Positions 50,635 through 63,650 of a stretch of DNA of 64,000 bases are shown in pieces. A program made the translations under genes and the position numbers. The notes beneath the pieces are model-generated. The model ran no database searches. It worked only from the letters and a program-made list of their open reading frames with translations, and was not told the DNA's origin. This stretch comes from Hirudo medicinalis (lineage: Eukaryota; Annelida; Clitellata; Hirudinida; Hirudinidae): the NCBI GenBank assembly GCA_011800805.1, contig MPNW01000077.1, positions 128,849 through 192,848 on the forward strand, written 5' to 3'. The stretch's first letter is position 1, and every line of letters starts with the position of its first letter.

Positions 50635-52390
50635 ACATGATTATAGTTATAGCATACATTATTTATCTCATCAACCAAACTGCAAACCAGGTAGAAATAA
50701 CTTATCAGTCCATCAGCAAATATTCATTCAATCATCCTACATTCATCAACTTTTACTTTCCATCTTCATATCCAGCAGGGTCTTGTAATAATTAATCTCT
50801 TTTATTATTTGAATAGCCAAACGAAAATTATTCAATTAGACTCTTAAATCTGTCTATTTAAGATTTAAGAAGATTTAAGAAGTTTTCTCCACTTCCTTGA
50901 CCCGTACGAATATTGATCATCAATTACATTGCTGCAATGAGTTCCATTAATAAAACAAATGATAATATTTAAGCTGTTATATTAGTATTATATATATTAT
51001 GCTTGCAATTACTTTTTAAAGGTCAGATTGTTAACAGATAAACTTTAAAAAGAATCTAGCATTATTATAAAAATCAATTGCTCATTGTGATTATTTCAAT
51101 TTCAAACAAGTCATTATCATATGTTAACACAGATATATGGCCATGGCATGCCAGGATGGCTTCTTAAGAGTGTACAACTTCAATGAGTTCGAGCTCCTCA
51201 GTAAAATGAAGAGTTACTTTGGTGGTCTGCTTTGCGTCTGCTGGTCCCCGGACAGCAAGTACGTGGCCACCGGGGGCGAGGACGACCTGGTCACGGTATG
51301 GTCTTTCCTCGAGGCTAGAGTCGTCTGCAGGGGTAGAGGTCACAGTTCCTGGGTTAACGTCGTGGCATTTGATTCCTACAACATGCTCGTCGATGGCGAA
51401 TCTCTAGAGGACATCGTGAGCGACGAAGACGAAGACTATCTCGGCTCGAACGTAGGACAAAACGACGTGGACCAGGCGACGGACATTCCCCTCAGAAGGC
51501 AGAGGAGGAGTCGGCCGAACAGCGGCTGTTGCGACAAGTCGAGAACGACTTCCGAGTCCGAGGCTCGAATCGCCTCTTACAGGTTCGGTTCCGTGGGCCA
51601 GGACACCAGGCTCTGCCTGTGGGACCTCACCGAAGACATCCTCAAGCAGGCTTCGACGTCGACGCTCACTCCGACGTCGTCGACTGCCTTGTCGACGGTG
51701 CCGACTTCTCCTGCCGACCCCAAGACTCCCAAGACGATTGCCGGCAACGAGATCGCCGCTCTCGTCGCTAACTCCGTCGCCGTGCCAAACGCCACGATCG
51801 CCGACCACCGTCCGCACGATTCTCCCCACAGTTCGAAAGTCAAAGAGGACGGAGCACCTTCAGTTCCAGGAGGTTATCTCAATCTCTCCTCGACGCTTTC
51901 GTCCTCTTCCGGGTCTTCGCTGTCTACGCGTCTCACGAACCAGTCGACCTCCAGCGACGCCAGCGACACGGTCGGCAAGAAGCAAAAGTCGTCCAGATTC
52001 CAAAAGGGCTACGGCGCCGGCACGCTCCCCGGTCTGTTCGGCCGACACTCCAACAACTCGGCTCGACAGCAGAACAACTCCACCTCCACTCTTTCCAAGT
52101 CATCCAACCAAAACGCCTCGACCGGCAATCGCGCGGCCTCCTCTGCAAAGCTTTTGGGCACCCGAGCGTGTCCGGGGCTGCACGAGGTTCCCCTCATAGA
52201 GCCGCTCACGTGTAAAAAAATTGCTCACGAGCGACTCACTTCCCTACTGTTTCTCGAGGACTGTTTCGTGACCTCGTGTCAGGAGGGCACCGTGTACACG
52301 TGGGCTCGACCCGGAAAGACGCCCCACTCCACCGCCTCCAATATCTCCAATGCCAATTCAAAACAGCAGCACAACAGCCTCAACAGCTGA
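48862..52390 (+). CDS. WDR20: WDR20, WD40 activator of USP12/USP46 deubiquitinases
   Basis: WDR20 is a beta-propeller cofactor that, with UAF1/WDR48, stimulates USP12 and USP46. Exons: 48862-49176, 49446-49628, 50327-50595 and 51133-52390; 674 residues (human about 570). Landmarks in order: IRCQFVTREGTYKLLNHSEY; DDRLCFNIGKEIYVY; PTCHDFNSCTARTDHLMLVI; GFSAGQVQLVDPVGKE; YTCKAKSTRNPLYRW; MACQDGFLRVYNF; SYFGGLLCVCWSPDSKYVAT, then GGEDDLVTVWS; YRFGSVGQDTRLCLWDLTED; and C-terminal ACPGLHEVPLIEPLTCKKIA then HERLTSLLFLEDC. A Ser/Thr-rich insert (about residues 450-600) lies between the last two blocks, as in the family. ATG 48862 is the first in frame; a second at 48892 is also possible. The last exon is much GC-richer than the rest of the window, and long antisense ORFs there are shadows. 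Confidence 0.95.
50602..50636 (+). repeat. (CAT)n microsatellite in WDR20 intron 3
   Basis: About ten CAT units just inside the intron, 7 nt after the exon 3 donor. Confidence 0.9.
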
Positions 52391-54219
52391 GGATACTCAC
52401 GATTGTTGTTATTATTATTACTATTGTTATTATTTTCTTACAGTTTTATTCATTTGAGAAGGATATTGTTCTTTTTAGAAAAATTGATGTAATTCCCGGG
52501 TTCTCGACCAACGACGGCCGATCGACGTGCCGCCGATTAATCGACGTGCCACCGATTAATCGCCGAGAATGTCGACGAAGGTCGGCCGACATTCGATCCT
52601 ACATTCGAGCATCACATTCAATAAGACGTTGTCAAGATTTTCAAAGTTTTTAAAATGTCGGGTGGCCTGTTATCAAAAAGGAAGTTATTGCCGATGTTAC
52701 TATTTCATTATCGTCGTTCCTCTCGTCGCAATGCAAGTTGTTGTCACGGCTGCGTTTTTGTCGCACATTCAATTTCAGTGATTCTGACTAAAGAAGCTGC
52801 TTGACATCGATTGTCATCACTGTCACAATCATCATCATCATCATCATCAGTGATGATTCAGCAAAAAAAACAAACGATTGCCTTCAACCACTACTGATGT
52901 CGAGCGCACGAAATATCAATCCATGAGTCAATTTCCACTTGATTCTACTGCTAGCTCTCTCAGTCAGTAGGTCACCTATTATTATTATTATTATTATCAT
53001 CATCATCATCATCATTGTTATTATTATCATCATCATCTTCATTATCATCATTATTGTTATTATTATTATTATTATTATTATTGTTGTTGTTGTTGTTGTT
53101 TTTGTTATTATTTTGCCAAACCTATTCCCACTGCCCGTTGGACGCTGCGCCCTGTGACTGCCAACGTTCGACCTCCGATGTTTGCGTTCTGTCGATTTGT
53201 ACAATTTTTTACACGACTCTCGAGCAATTCGTATTTGTCGCTGTGGAGGACATTCTGGAATGAATGCTCTTTTCCTCTTAAACAATTTGTCGCGTGAGGT
53301 AAGATTTCCTCTTGATTATGCACATCCTCCTCCTCCTCGTCGTCGTCGTCGTCGTCAACTTCCTTACCACCGTCGATGCGCATTACAATTGCTTTCGATG
53401 AGAATAATTGTAAACACGCCCTACTGCTGTTGGCTTTCAATAATAGAAGCAGATAACAATTACGGGCACATTAACAATAGCAAAGGTGAAGAAGTTATTG
53501 ATGATTAGGACACAGTGCAATAAAGTCGAGGGTATTTAGGTAATTAGTTTTTTAAGATGAGTGCCAGGTGTTGAGTTTGACTCGTGGATTTTATGCTGGT
53601 GGTCACGGTGAGTAGCCATGCCAGTAGTCTTTGCCGACAACTGACTCTTAACGAATGCCAGAGGTAACGTCATGATACCAGACTCTAACTGCGAGGATAA
53701 GTTAATTGGTGGCCTAATTAATCTCATTCGATTTAAGTTAATTATCTCGTTATTGTTGACATGGAGGCACCTGCATTTTCGGTTTGTTCACCAGAGTTCC
53801 ACTCTAAGGTCGGAACGACTCATCACGCAACTGAGTATTGATCCTTCCGTTGACAGCAGCAGCTGGGCAACTGCACGCCTGCGTCGTCAAAGAGATGGAA
53901 AGATGGATATCTGAAGAAATGGTAAAGTCTTTGGAAGCCCGTCTCTTCAGCTCGTGTTTGTAATGTTTGTAATCAGCACAGTACAAAGTTCGCATCTAAA
54001 GTATTTTTCGCCCAGTGCTGTTATTAAACATTGTGTCGGGATTTGAGAATCTGCTAACGTAATTTTGATTTAATTTAATTTAATTCGTTTGTTTTTAGTT
54101 ATCGGTTGCTCTTTTACTGATAAAGAAGCTCTAATTCGCAGGAAATGAAAGTAGACATCTTTTGGCACTGTACAGTTATATTGATTCACGGTAGAGAGGA
54201 CATGTAAACCTTGGAGCTA
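52391..54219. other. spacer between WDR20 and BTB gene
   Basis: WDR20 3' UTR, a long ATT/ATC/GTT microsatellite (52975-53113), a short CTC/GTC run (53327-53360), and presumably the BTB gene promoter and 5' UTR. An in-frame stop just upstream of the BTB ATG bounds its coding start. No other gene recognised. Confidence 0.5.
52975..53113 (+). repeat. compound ATT/ATC/GTT microsatellite
   Basis: About 140 bp of trinucleotide repeats grading from ATT to ATC to ATT to GTT. ORFs reading through it translate to poly-Ile/Val/Leu. Confidence 0.95.
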
Positions 54220-56492
54220 ATGAACCAACGACGCTTCGACGTAACTTCAGACTTTCCGGAAGAAGACCTCGGATTGATTACAGAGGCTGATTTCCGTTCG
54301 ACCCGCTCGAGGGCAGCGGAACAAGTTTCCCTTGAACTGCGCCCACAGTCTTTCGGAACTCCTTACTCTGATCGAAATGAGACTGGTGAAAGCTATCTCC
54401 AAGATCTGAGTCTTCACAGGCATTGTTCAAACTTATCTCGCCTCCAGCATCAGTTTCAGCAGCAACAGGGATGTCAGAAAGAAAGAACCCAATCGACAAG
54501 TGCCATTCCTTCGCCAGATGTAGAAAGTTTCCAGCTGTTTGATATCACTCATCAGTCTCTCTGGGGCTCTTTTCCTGAATCTTGCGGTCCATGTGCCCCG
54601 TCAATGACAGGGTCCGCTTGCTCCTCGGGCTCCATGTTAGCATCCGCCACGTCATTGATGCTGGGTTTAGAGGAAATTTCCTGTTGTGGAGATTCTAGGG
54701 CTACCCTTGAAAGGTTGGGAAGGTTTTGTAACAACAGATCACTCAGTGACATTACCCTAAAAGTAGGGTCGAGGTCATTCAGAAGTCACAGGTTGGTTCT
54801 GGTCAACACCAGCGATGTCTTCGAGCGCATGTTCTGTTCTCGAGACTGGAGGGAGAGTAGCAGATTGGTACGACTGAAACTTAAACATTCGCCAATAAAC
54901 CATGTTGATTAAATCTTAATTAGTCATATTACATACCATTTAAGTTCTCTAAAAATTGCATGTCTTTCAAAGAAATTGAAAACTTTTAGCCCCTCTAAAG
55001 CCTTGTAATAATTGTAGTACCAATATTATTTAAAGTGAATTATGAACAGTGTTCCACTTCTTATTCTAATAACGATACTTTGATTGAAATAAGCGTAATT
55101 ATTAAATACAAATAGGAGTTAGAGTTGCATGAAGAACCAGACTGCGAGCGAGTCTTCGGCTTCTTTCTCAAGTTCCTCTATAGTAGATCAATCAGCCTCA
55201 ACATTGACAACACCCTGCCTATGCTGGCTTTGGCGGACAAGTACAACGTCGAAGATCTCAAGCAGGTCTGTCTCAGATTTGCCATTGATCACGTTCTGAG
55301 TAGAATCCAGCTAAAAGAGGTATTCCATCTATGGTTCCAATACGCCGTTAGAAACGGGCATCGAATTTTGACATCAACTTGTGTTGCCCTCTTGGCCGAG
55401 AAGGCAGAAGAATTGATATTTTCCCCTGAATGGGAGAGCGAATGGCTAGCCATGGATAGAGAGCAATTGGTGGAAATCTTGAAGTCTTCCGATCTCGTCG
55501 TTAAGGACGAAAAAGACGTCTGGACGGCAGTCCAAATGTGGATTAACAGGTTCAACTCCCACAGCCGAAACGGATGTGGAGTAGTTGAGAGCGGATCGGA
55601 CAAGCAACAGAAAAACTTTTCTAGCGAGCCGAACAGTGCAACATCAGGAACATCCGGGGGGATCACTTTGGGCAGGAGTTTCAACCAGGATTTTCCGCAT
55701 TCCACGAATATGCCAAAGGTTGACCATCAACAAGAGGAAGACGATCTCAGGGCTCTTCTGCCTCACATTCGTTTTGCCATGATGTCCGCCAACCAACTCT
55801 GTGAAGTGGAGAGGAGTAGTTTAGCGGAACGACACCCCGAACTTTTTATGCGCTACATAAATTTAGCCTATAAATATCTTTCCCTTCCTCTGACAGCAAG
55901 AACGAGGATGCCAGAATTTAGCGGACCTGCTTTTTTGTTGAGGAATTACCTCGATCTTCGCTGGGACAAGAGACTCGTCATCTCCAACTTTCAATCTTAT
56001 GGTGATCGTTCAGAAGTCCTACTAAGGTTCAGCACTCTGGCATGCACCGTGCCAGCACAATCATGGGAATGGGAACTGAAAGTTTACCCCAGAGGCTCGA
56101 ATTCGGGCTTGTCCTACATCGTGAGGGATGCAGGCAAATGCCATGGAGAGTGTCGCATGATCCTTTCATCAAATGTAGTTCTGGATCAGCATCCGAGACC
56201 TCTTGAATTCCAGCTTGGAATAGTGGTCTCTTCAGGTCAACAACAAAAGGAGTTGGTTCTCATAAATGGAAGAAAAAATTTTTCAAGAGGTCGCTTTTCT
56301 TCGGAACCAATGGAGCTGGATCAGCGCCTGAGTCTTAATCAATTAGCCGATCAGTTTTGCGGTCGTGATGAAGTCGAAGAAGCTGGCGGCTGCAGCGGTA
56401 GCGACGGGGACGGCGGCGCCGGAGGGGAGTCGACTTTCCTCATTGACGGCAGCCTGATTCTTCAGGTAACTTTTAAACCGATCAACGACTGA
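54220..56492 (+). CDS. BTB-BACK domain protein, BTBD17-like
   Basis: Likely protein-interaction adaptor; BTB-BACK proteins often work with CUL3. Two exons: 54220-54867 and 55116-56492; 674 residues. An in-frame TAA 15 nt upstream supports ATG 54220. Residues 1-165 are a Ser/Gln-rich N terminus. BTB spans about 172-285: NRSLSDITLKVGSRSFRSHR, VLVNTSDVFERMF, then after the splice ELHEEPDCERVFGFFLKFLY and MLALADKYNVEDLKQVC. BACK follows at about 290-430: KEVFHLWFQYAVRNG, LIFSPEWESEWLAMDREQLV and LKSSDLVVKDEKDVWTAVQM. The C-terminal third has GPAFLLRNYLDLRWDKRLVI and a beta-rich region, as in BTBD17. It lacks the signal peptide of vertebrate BTBD17, so orthology to that rather than to another BTB-BACK member is not certain. 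Confidence 0.75.
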
Positions 56493-58944
56493 AATGGCGA
56501 AGCGATTGTTAAATTTTTTCATCGCAGTTCGCTATTTTTTAAGTGCGGAACTCAAATTTTACAAAACGAATCTTGACATTTAGGTGTTTATTTCAACGAT
56601 TCTACAAAGGTTTTGTAGCATCCAGCAATGCCTTTCATTCACAATATTGTTTCAACAACTGCTCATTATTTTTCTGCATTTGGAGATCATTCGAACTAAT
56701 AATTTGTTAGTCATCGTTATTTGCCAACATATATACACATATATATAATATAATATATACACATATATATAATATAATATATATGTATATATATAAATAT
56801 GTAATATGTATGTATATAACATATACAGCAATAAAACCTTAGATGTTCTTCGGCGGATTCTCAAGTGTGAATAATTTTGTGGTTTCATAACTCCAGGGTT
56901 AGGATTGCAGCTGTGGGGTTTTCAAAACAAAATAATGAAATAAATCTGTTTGTATTTTAAATTACGTGGTAGTTGACTGAGTGATAGAATACCCGATTAC
57001 TAATATTTTTAGAGGCACGAGCAAGATCGAAATATACTTAGTTTCGCTGAGGTTCTGATGTATAAGTTAGAAAAAATAACTCTTATTTGTTTCGGAAACA
57101 TTGGTACCAACATCTAAATTGATATTTTGTATGTGTGGCAAAGTAATGTGATTTCATTGCAATTAATTCGTGAATTTCACCTGCTAATAGGCTCCTTAAA
57201 AATTTATTTGTACACCACACTCGAGGGTTATTGGCTGGAGTTAAGTACGAAATCATATTATTTTATGAAGTTGTTCGACTTGACAAATATTTGACTTGTT
57301 GACAGGTTTTAGTTGGTCCTAAATGCAATGAATGTTTAATTACTCAATCAGTGGGCAGTCCTGTATGGGTTCTTAGACACTGGTGAATAAAGGTGCCTGC
57401 TAGGATCTAGGATGTGAAATCACTGCAAGCATGGGTTAGGGTTAGGTTATTAACCAAAAACATGTTGTGGTGTCCTTTCGATCAATGCTTTGTTTGGTAC
57501 GTTCGAAGATGCGCGGAATGATGGAGTGATGGCTGAGCTGCTAAACGGTCAATCTGGGAGAATGGGTTTGGAAGGAGACTGTGATGCTGTTAATTTAAGT
57601 CTAACGGAGGATCTCTTAGCGATTCGTGCAAGAGCTACAAATGGTGAAGGATGGATTTCGATGAAATGAAGGAGCGTTCAAAGTCAGGTACTTGGAAATG
57701 TTGCATAAAATCTTCTTGGACCCATCCACGAGGATGCGAACCTACTTGAATTCCTACCAGAATAACGCAAGCTCACGACGAAATACTTAGAAATACAGAG
57801 TGAAGCTCGGAGGAATGCATTATGTACAAGGTTTTTATCTCGAGTTTCTGCAAAATTTGAGCTGGCCATGCACAATAATTGATCAAGATCTCCAAGATCG
57901 TTATGTCGAAACTGCCATGACACGAACAGACGAGCAGACGACTTTGACACACGAGCGAGCGAATGAGTGGAGTGAGTGAGTGAGTGAGTGAGTGAAAAAG
58001 GGAGTATGCCATTCACAAGTTCGCGCTCCGAAAAATAATGTAATAATAAAATTAATATTAATAAAAAGAAATCTAATAAAACATCCATAAATCAACGACA
58101 AAAAGCCATGAACTGAACTCGTATGAACTGGTTGGGGACGGCCATCTTGAAACGAAAATTGCTGACTTCATCGGACCACGTGGTGTCATCTCGTGTCCTT
58201 CGCTAAAAGGATGAAAATAACGATGATGATAACGACGATGATGATAGATGATGATAACAGCGAAAGTATTTCAATGATAACTCTATCCGTACAGTCGTAA
58301 TCTCACATTGAGCGTTACAGACGGCAACCGACGATAACGAAGATGACGTCACAGTGAGTTAGCTTTCGTTCCAGAGATGGCGCGCGTTATTTATTATCGT
58401 TATTCTCTCGTCAGCTCGAGAAAGGTTTGTCGTTGAAAATAAAAAACTTTAAAATTGAAAGGGAAAGTCACGTGGCTCTAGGAACTTTCCAGAACTTTCC
58501 AGACATTAGATTGACGTCTGCTCCTCAACAAGAAAATTCAAATCGTTCACGAGAGGCTGACATGGCGGAGGAAGGACGAGTGAATGACAAAATGAGGAAA
58601 CAGGTGAGTAAAGGTAAGTAAGTAAGTAAGTAAGCGAAAGAGAGAAATAAATGATTCACAAAAGTTAAACCTCGAAACGGTAAAAGCGCCAAAACAAGAA
58701 ATTCGGCGCGAACAAGCATTTGGTGACCATGACGACGGTGGTGGTGGTTCTTTGAAGTAAGGTTAGCAAATTAACCGAGCGTCGGATGTAGCAAGCGACT
58801 GTAAATATTTTTAAATTACCATTTAGGGCTGTGATAAATGTTGCAATGAACCAGCTAATTAAAATGGGATTGACGTTTGTCGTCTGCTTTTTTTGGGCCA
58901 ACGCACTCGAACAAATTATAAACTATCTTATATCACACTTTTCT

Positions 58945-58988
<44 letters not shown>

Positions 58989-59534
58989 AATAATAACGAT
59001 AATAATAATAATAATAACCATCATCTATCAAGGATTTGTATGATATTATGCTAATTGAAAGCAAAGGATGATAGTGATTGTGAAAGTGATGATGAGGAGG
59101 AAGAGGAATAACTTCAGATCTCATCATAGTGACGTCATCACCGACCACGCACACGAAAAGTTGATGGAAATAGTCCCAAGTTCACATTGTTATTATTTAT
59201 GGCCAATAATATTGTCAATAACAACTGCAAGACGGTACTTTAATTATTTTATTATTATCAATAATAATAATAATAATAATAATAACAAAGCCGTGACATT
59301 ATAACATTCACAAGGTGACGCGGTTTGACAGCGTCATTGAAGAACCCTGACACAAATAATGAAACCTATTTGTGAATCAGTGGATTAGTAGTTGATGAAG
59401 TTGAGATGGCTGTGATTGTATTGTTAGTTAAACAGTACAATTAGAAACTAGGATGCACGCATCAGGGGCATTTGTGGCCATGGGGGATCGTCCTCCTCCC
59501 CTTAGGGCGAAGGTCAGCTAGAGGTCAGAGGTCG
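56493..59534. other. convergent spacer between BTB gene and MEIS, microsatellite-rich
   Basis: 3' UTRs of both genes plus simple repeats: TATA-rich at 56735-56822 with a duplicated 26-bp unit, GAGT at 57965-57996, GTAA at 58614-58634, AAT at 58947-59018 and 59257-59285. The stretch at 58310-58440 is GC-richer. ORFs of 60-134 codons have no family features. Just before the MEIS stop, an imperfect DR1 lies at 59522-59534. Confidence 0.45.
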
Positions 59535-62280
59535 TCAGCCAGCGTGTATATCCTGGATGTGATTCATGCCGTCGATGCCAGGATGTAGTGGAGGGCTTTG
59601 TGGAGTAGGTAGCCCGTACATGCTGGGATGAGGCATGTGGCCACCCATCATCATGCCGTAGTGGGGATGGGTTGGTAGAAGCATCGCCTGTGAGTGGCCG
59701 GCCGCCCTGAGAGCCCCCATCTGCGGGTAGGAGGATGGCGACATGCCGTATATGTCTGGCATCCCGGACATGCCTATGGATCATGAATAACGATTAAAGT
59801 AATGAATAAATCAATTGTTTTCCAAAGGTAACCATGCATATTTGATATTCTCATGTTCTCATTCGTTCATGCTGTTGTTTATAAAGAAATATTTTTATGG
59901 TAATGTTATTTTTTACCTTATATTATGAGATTATCACTTAATAACATATTATTAATAACATTATAACATATTAATAATTAACATACTATTAATTTACTTA
60001 CAATGATTACTTTTTTTTTATTATTTATTTTAATTATTATAACTTTCTATTTAAAGAATGTCACGGAGCGAGATGGAGTAAAAGAAGTATAAAGCCAGAG
60101 AAAGTGGAAGATTAGTTTGGGCTTCAGCTGCTCATTCCATTCTGAGGTCAAAGGTCAAACTTCAAAAGCCATGGGAGACATCTGTTCCAACTGAATATGA
60201 ATGATTGTCTCAATTCGCCCTTCTCTAGCGTCTCTATGTTCATTTATCTATTCTCTGACGCTATGCACATGGCACCTCACAAATTAACTATTATTGCTGT
60301 TATTCATCCATCTATCCATCCATTCATCCATTCATCCATCCATCCATCCAACCATCCATCCATTCATCCATCCATTTTTTTTTATTTAAAACCACTCTCG
60401 AGGACATGAGCAGCGCGACCTGGAAAGCAGTAGTTCACGACCTTTGAACTTTTGACCTTTTTTTCTAGGCGACACCGAGCGCCAGGATTACCCATGAATA
60501 ATGCAGTGATTAACGCCAGAGCGAGTTCCTGTCATTACTGCTTCGACTGCTTCGCCGACTTCAAGGCACGACAGGGTGGCATGGAAGGGGAGAACTTAAG
60601 GGAGGAGAATATCTGTCAATATTTGTTAGTATCTTTGCATATCCTTGCCAGGATAGAGGACACGAAAAGCTGTAGAGGTGATTATGCAGTGTTAATAGCA
60701 ACGATGACCAAAGCATCGGCAGAGAGAGCGCGATCCACAGACACATCCAAGCGGACATCCGCCTGGAAAGAATGCTGGAGAAGCGGATGAAGATTCTGGA
60801 GGTATTTCTTCCACGTAGGTCGTTGAAGGGAAGCTAACGAGGCGAGCGCAATTTATTTCTCGGAAGAAACACACGACACGAAAATGGGAGCAACTCCTGA
60901 GAAGCAGCCGTGTTTCGTGAGTTTCCAAGCGGATTGGGAGGCGGTGATGCTATCAGTTTTTAAGCTTTATTTTTATCAATAATAGCGCCGATTGCATTCA
61001 GCACTCGGCTGGGTGATAAGATGTTCGAATAATTTCTGTCTGCAAAATCGTGACTTCCTTTCCTCGGGAGGACTAATAAAGATTGAGGTTTGTCCCTAGG
61101 GGGCCGAAGCACCCCCTCCCAATACATTTGTAAGTCTTTCTGACTGCCTCTCTGAGTCTGAAGTTTCTCTTCCCATTTCGCTAAGTACCACGTGATTCCA
61201 ATATAAAAAATACTCTGATAAAGAGCTGCCACTAATATTTCTTTATCATTACCATTCCCCACCTTATTCATCATCATCGTCATCATCATCATCGTCATCA
61301 TTATCATCATTATCATTATCATGTTCAATGGAAACAAGTTTGCAGTCAAAGTTCTTCAAATGTGAACCTTGTGTTTAGCGAAGTAGTAATAACAATATTA
61401 TGTAATGTGATATGACAGCATGCTTATTGACTAGAATTGAATACATTAATAACATTACCATGAATAAATTAATATAATTGTCATGAATAAATTAATATCA
61501 ATGTCATGAATAAATTAATATCATTGTCATGAATAAATTAATATCAATGTCATGAATAAATTAATATCAATGTCATGAATAAATTAATATCATTGGCATG
61601 AATAAATTAATATCAATGTCATGAATAAATTAATATCATTGGCATGAATAAATTAATATCAATGTCATGAATAAATTAATATCAATGTCATGAATAAATT
61701 AATATCATTGTCATGAATAAATTAATATCATTGCCAATTACAAAGACTAACCCCTCATCATCTGCTGTCCATCCATGTACATAGCACCAGCCTCTGGACT
61801 GTATGCACTGACAGGACCTAAGACAAAAAATATATTATTATTAATATTATTATTAATTTATTATTATTATTTTCAAAAATACCTAATTACAATAAAATTG
61901 ACAAAATCAAAATATTCTTAGCAATGTAATAGAATGATGACAGCATTAATTATGCATAATCATAAGAATAATAATTAAAAATAAGAATAATAATATTTAA
62001 ATATTAAATAAGACTTTATTTGAAAAGATATCTTTATTCGCTAGATGTCAGGAGAAATTTAAAACTTGTAAGAGGTAGGAATCCTACTTGTCAGTTTTCA
62101 TTGATAATCAGTGAAATACTGAATATTCATAAAGTGACTATTTTTAAACATGTTAATCAAATCCATTAAATTCATTTTGGATAATCTTCATGTAATTCGA
62201 ACAATCGCACGCAAAACACACCGGCTCTGTTGGATTGATCGATCATAGGCTGGACTATCCGACGCCTGGCATTTATAAAC
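59535..62280 (-). CDS. MEIS: MEIS/homothorax TALE homeobox gene, last three exons (5' part off the right edge)
   Basis: TALE-class homeodomain cofactor of Hox and PBX/Extradenticle proteins. Exons in transcript order: 62222-62280, 61752-61817 and 59535-59773; phases agree. The first starts inside homeodomain helix 3 (W^FINARRRIVQPMIDQSN), which is diagnostic of MEIS/Hth. The second encodes SAYSPEAGAMYMDGQQMMRG, matching the family MDGQQ motif. The last encodes a Met/Pro/His-rich tail ending MNHIQDIHAG, like the conserved DIHAQ end of Hth/MEIS. The rest of the homeodomain and the PREP/MEIS domain were not found up to 64000, so the next intron is at least 1.7 kb. Introns carry several satellites and DR1-type sites. 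Confidence 0.92.
60145..60157 (+). promoter_or_regulatory. perfect DR1 nuclear-receptor response element, MEIS intron
   Basis: AGGTCA A AGGTCA: two consensus half-sites with one spacer base, the type bound by RXR-, HNF4- or PPAR-like dimers. Binding is inferred from sequence only. Confidence 0.55.
60302..60377 (+). repeat. (ATCC)n/(ATTC)n microsatellite, MEIS intron
   Basis: About 18 tetranucleotide units with ATCT, ATTC and AACC variants, ending in a T run. Confidence 0.9.
60441..60458 (-). promoter_or_regulatory. three clustered nuclear-receptor half-sites, MEIS intron
   Basis: On the minus strand AGGTCA AA AGTTCA A AGGTCG, a DR2 plus an imperfect DR1, 290 bp from the perfect DR1 at 60145. 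Confidence 0.45.
61267..61323 (+). repeat. (ATC)n/(ATT)n microsatellite, MEIS intron
   Basis: About 18 trinucleotide units of ATC, ATT and GTC. Confidence 0.9.
61457..61736 (+). repeat. 23-bp minisatellite, about 12 units, MEIS intron
   Basis: Unit ATGAATAAATTAATATCA followed by ATGTC, with variants at a few positions (ATTG/AATG, GTC/GGC). Units are contiguous without spacers. The array ends 15 bp before the MEIS exon at 61752. Confidence 0.95.
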
Positions 62281-63471
62281 CTGCGAAAACAAGTGGTGAG
62301 CGTAATTTAAAAATTGAAAACTTTACCATAAGAATATTAATATCACCTAAAAAATATGCATATTAATTTGAGTTAATTACTGGCACGAATTCAACCTTAC
62401 ACAGAAAGGTGCAGAGCGATCTTTATAAACTATAAATCTGCTGATCCGGTTACTAATAGAAGAGTTACAAGTAATTACAAGTTACAAGTTACAAGTAATT
62501 ATTCTGAGAATAATGTTCAAAATGTTCAATAATGTTCGTAAAAATATATTCTGGGGGATGTTCCTGATTTGGAAAGATAAGTTCGTTTGAATCGATTTCG
62601 ATGTCGCTTCTCATTCAATGAGGTCTCGACTCCTCTGGGCATTCCAGGAAGCACTCACTAACAAGCTCACATGAATCATTGAAATATATGTGCATAATTA
62701 TAGATAAATAAGAATCGAAAGTCATTTTAACTAAATAATATGATTATTGCAAATAGCTGGTCATCAAAATATTTGGTTTCAAAATGACAAAATTAACGGT
62801 CATTATTCTGACAATAATATTTTAATATTTAATGATATTGAATTCGTGTCTGTTACTAATAATCATCAAATAATCATTACTAATAATGATTATAATCATC
62901 ATCATAGGTCAGAGTCATGTGCATGCAGTAATGTAGCATACTTTGTTACGTTAGATTCTTTCTGTTGATATCAGTATCGAAAACATTGCACAACAGGCCA
63001 TCAGTAGCACTAGGTGCACTCATTGGCGCAATAAGCACCACCCCCTACTTTGCGAAGTAAAAGGTCGCCCTCACCCCTCAAGTTGAGGGTACTCACTGCG
63101 CCCTACTCTCTTGTCACTTGTCTCTCGGACCAGGAGCCGTAGTTCGATAACTTCCGGTTCACGTGATCTCCATTCGACCCCGCCTTCCGACCAATGGCGA
63201 GCACTCTGCCGGTCACGTGGGTCTCGGACTCATCCGAGCGCGACGGAGCCTTCGTGGTTGATGATTATTTTGTGCTCCGTTGGTTTATATTCATTTTCCA
63301 CCCTTTGTTGCGAACCCCGAAATGTTGATAGTCAGGGTGATTGTGACGATGGTTAACATATAAGCTGTTCTTGGTAGTCAGGGTGATTATGATGATGGTT
63401 AATATGTAAGCTCTCAAGCTGCCAACTAAAACGAAATATCCCTATTACCATCGACAAGATCAACTTCACGA

Positions 63472-63650
63472 AAACAACAACAACAACATCATCAACAACA
63501 ACAACTACATCAACAACAACATCAGCATCAACACCAACATCAACAACAACTACATCAGCATCAACAACAACAACAACAACAACATCAGCAACAACAACAT
63601 CAACATCAACAACAACATCAGCAGCAACACCAACATCAACAACAACCAAC
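63472..63650 (+). repeat. (AAC)n/(ATC)n compound microsatellite
   Basis: About 180 bp of CAACAACATCAG-type units. The minus strand opens a 102-codon frame of Val/Asp repeats, which is a repeat artefact. Confidence 0.95.

Noticed and set aside
51404..52209. Several long Arg/Ser-rich ORFs on both strands within WDR20 exon 4
   Set aside because: Products of high GC content in alternate frames; the WDR20 frame holds all family motifs.
60452..60790. 112-codon ORF in MEIS intron
   Set aside because: No recognisable domain, no splice partner in phase with MEIS, opposite strand to the host gene; likely chance.
61457..61736. Regular repeat array that could suggest CRISPR
   Set aside because: Units are contiguous with no unique spacers, and the genome is eukaryotic; it is a minisatellite.
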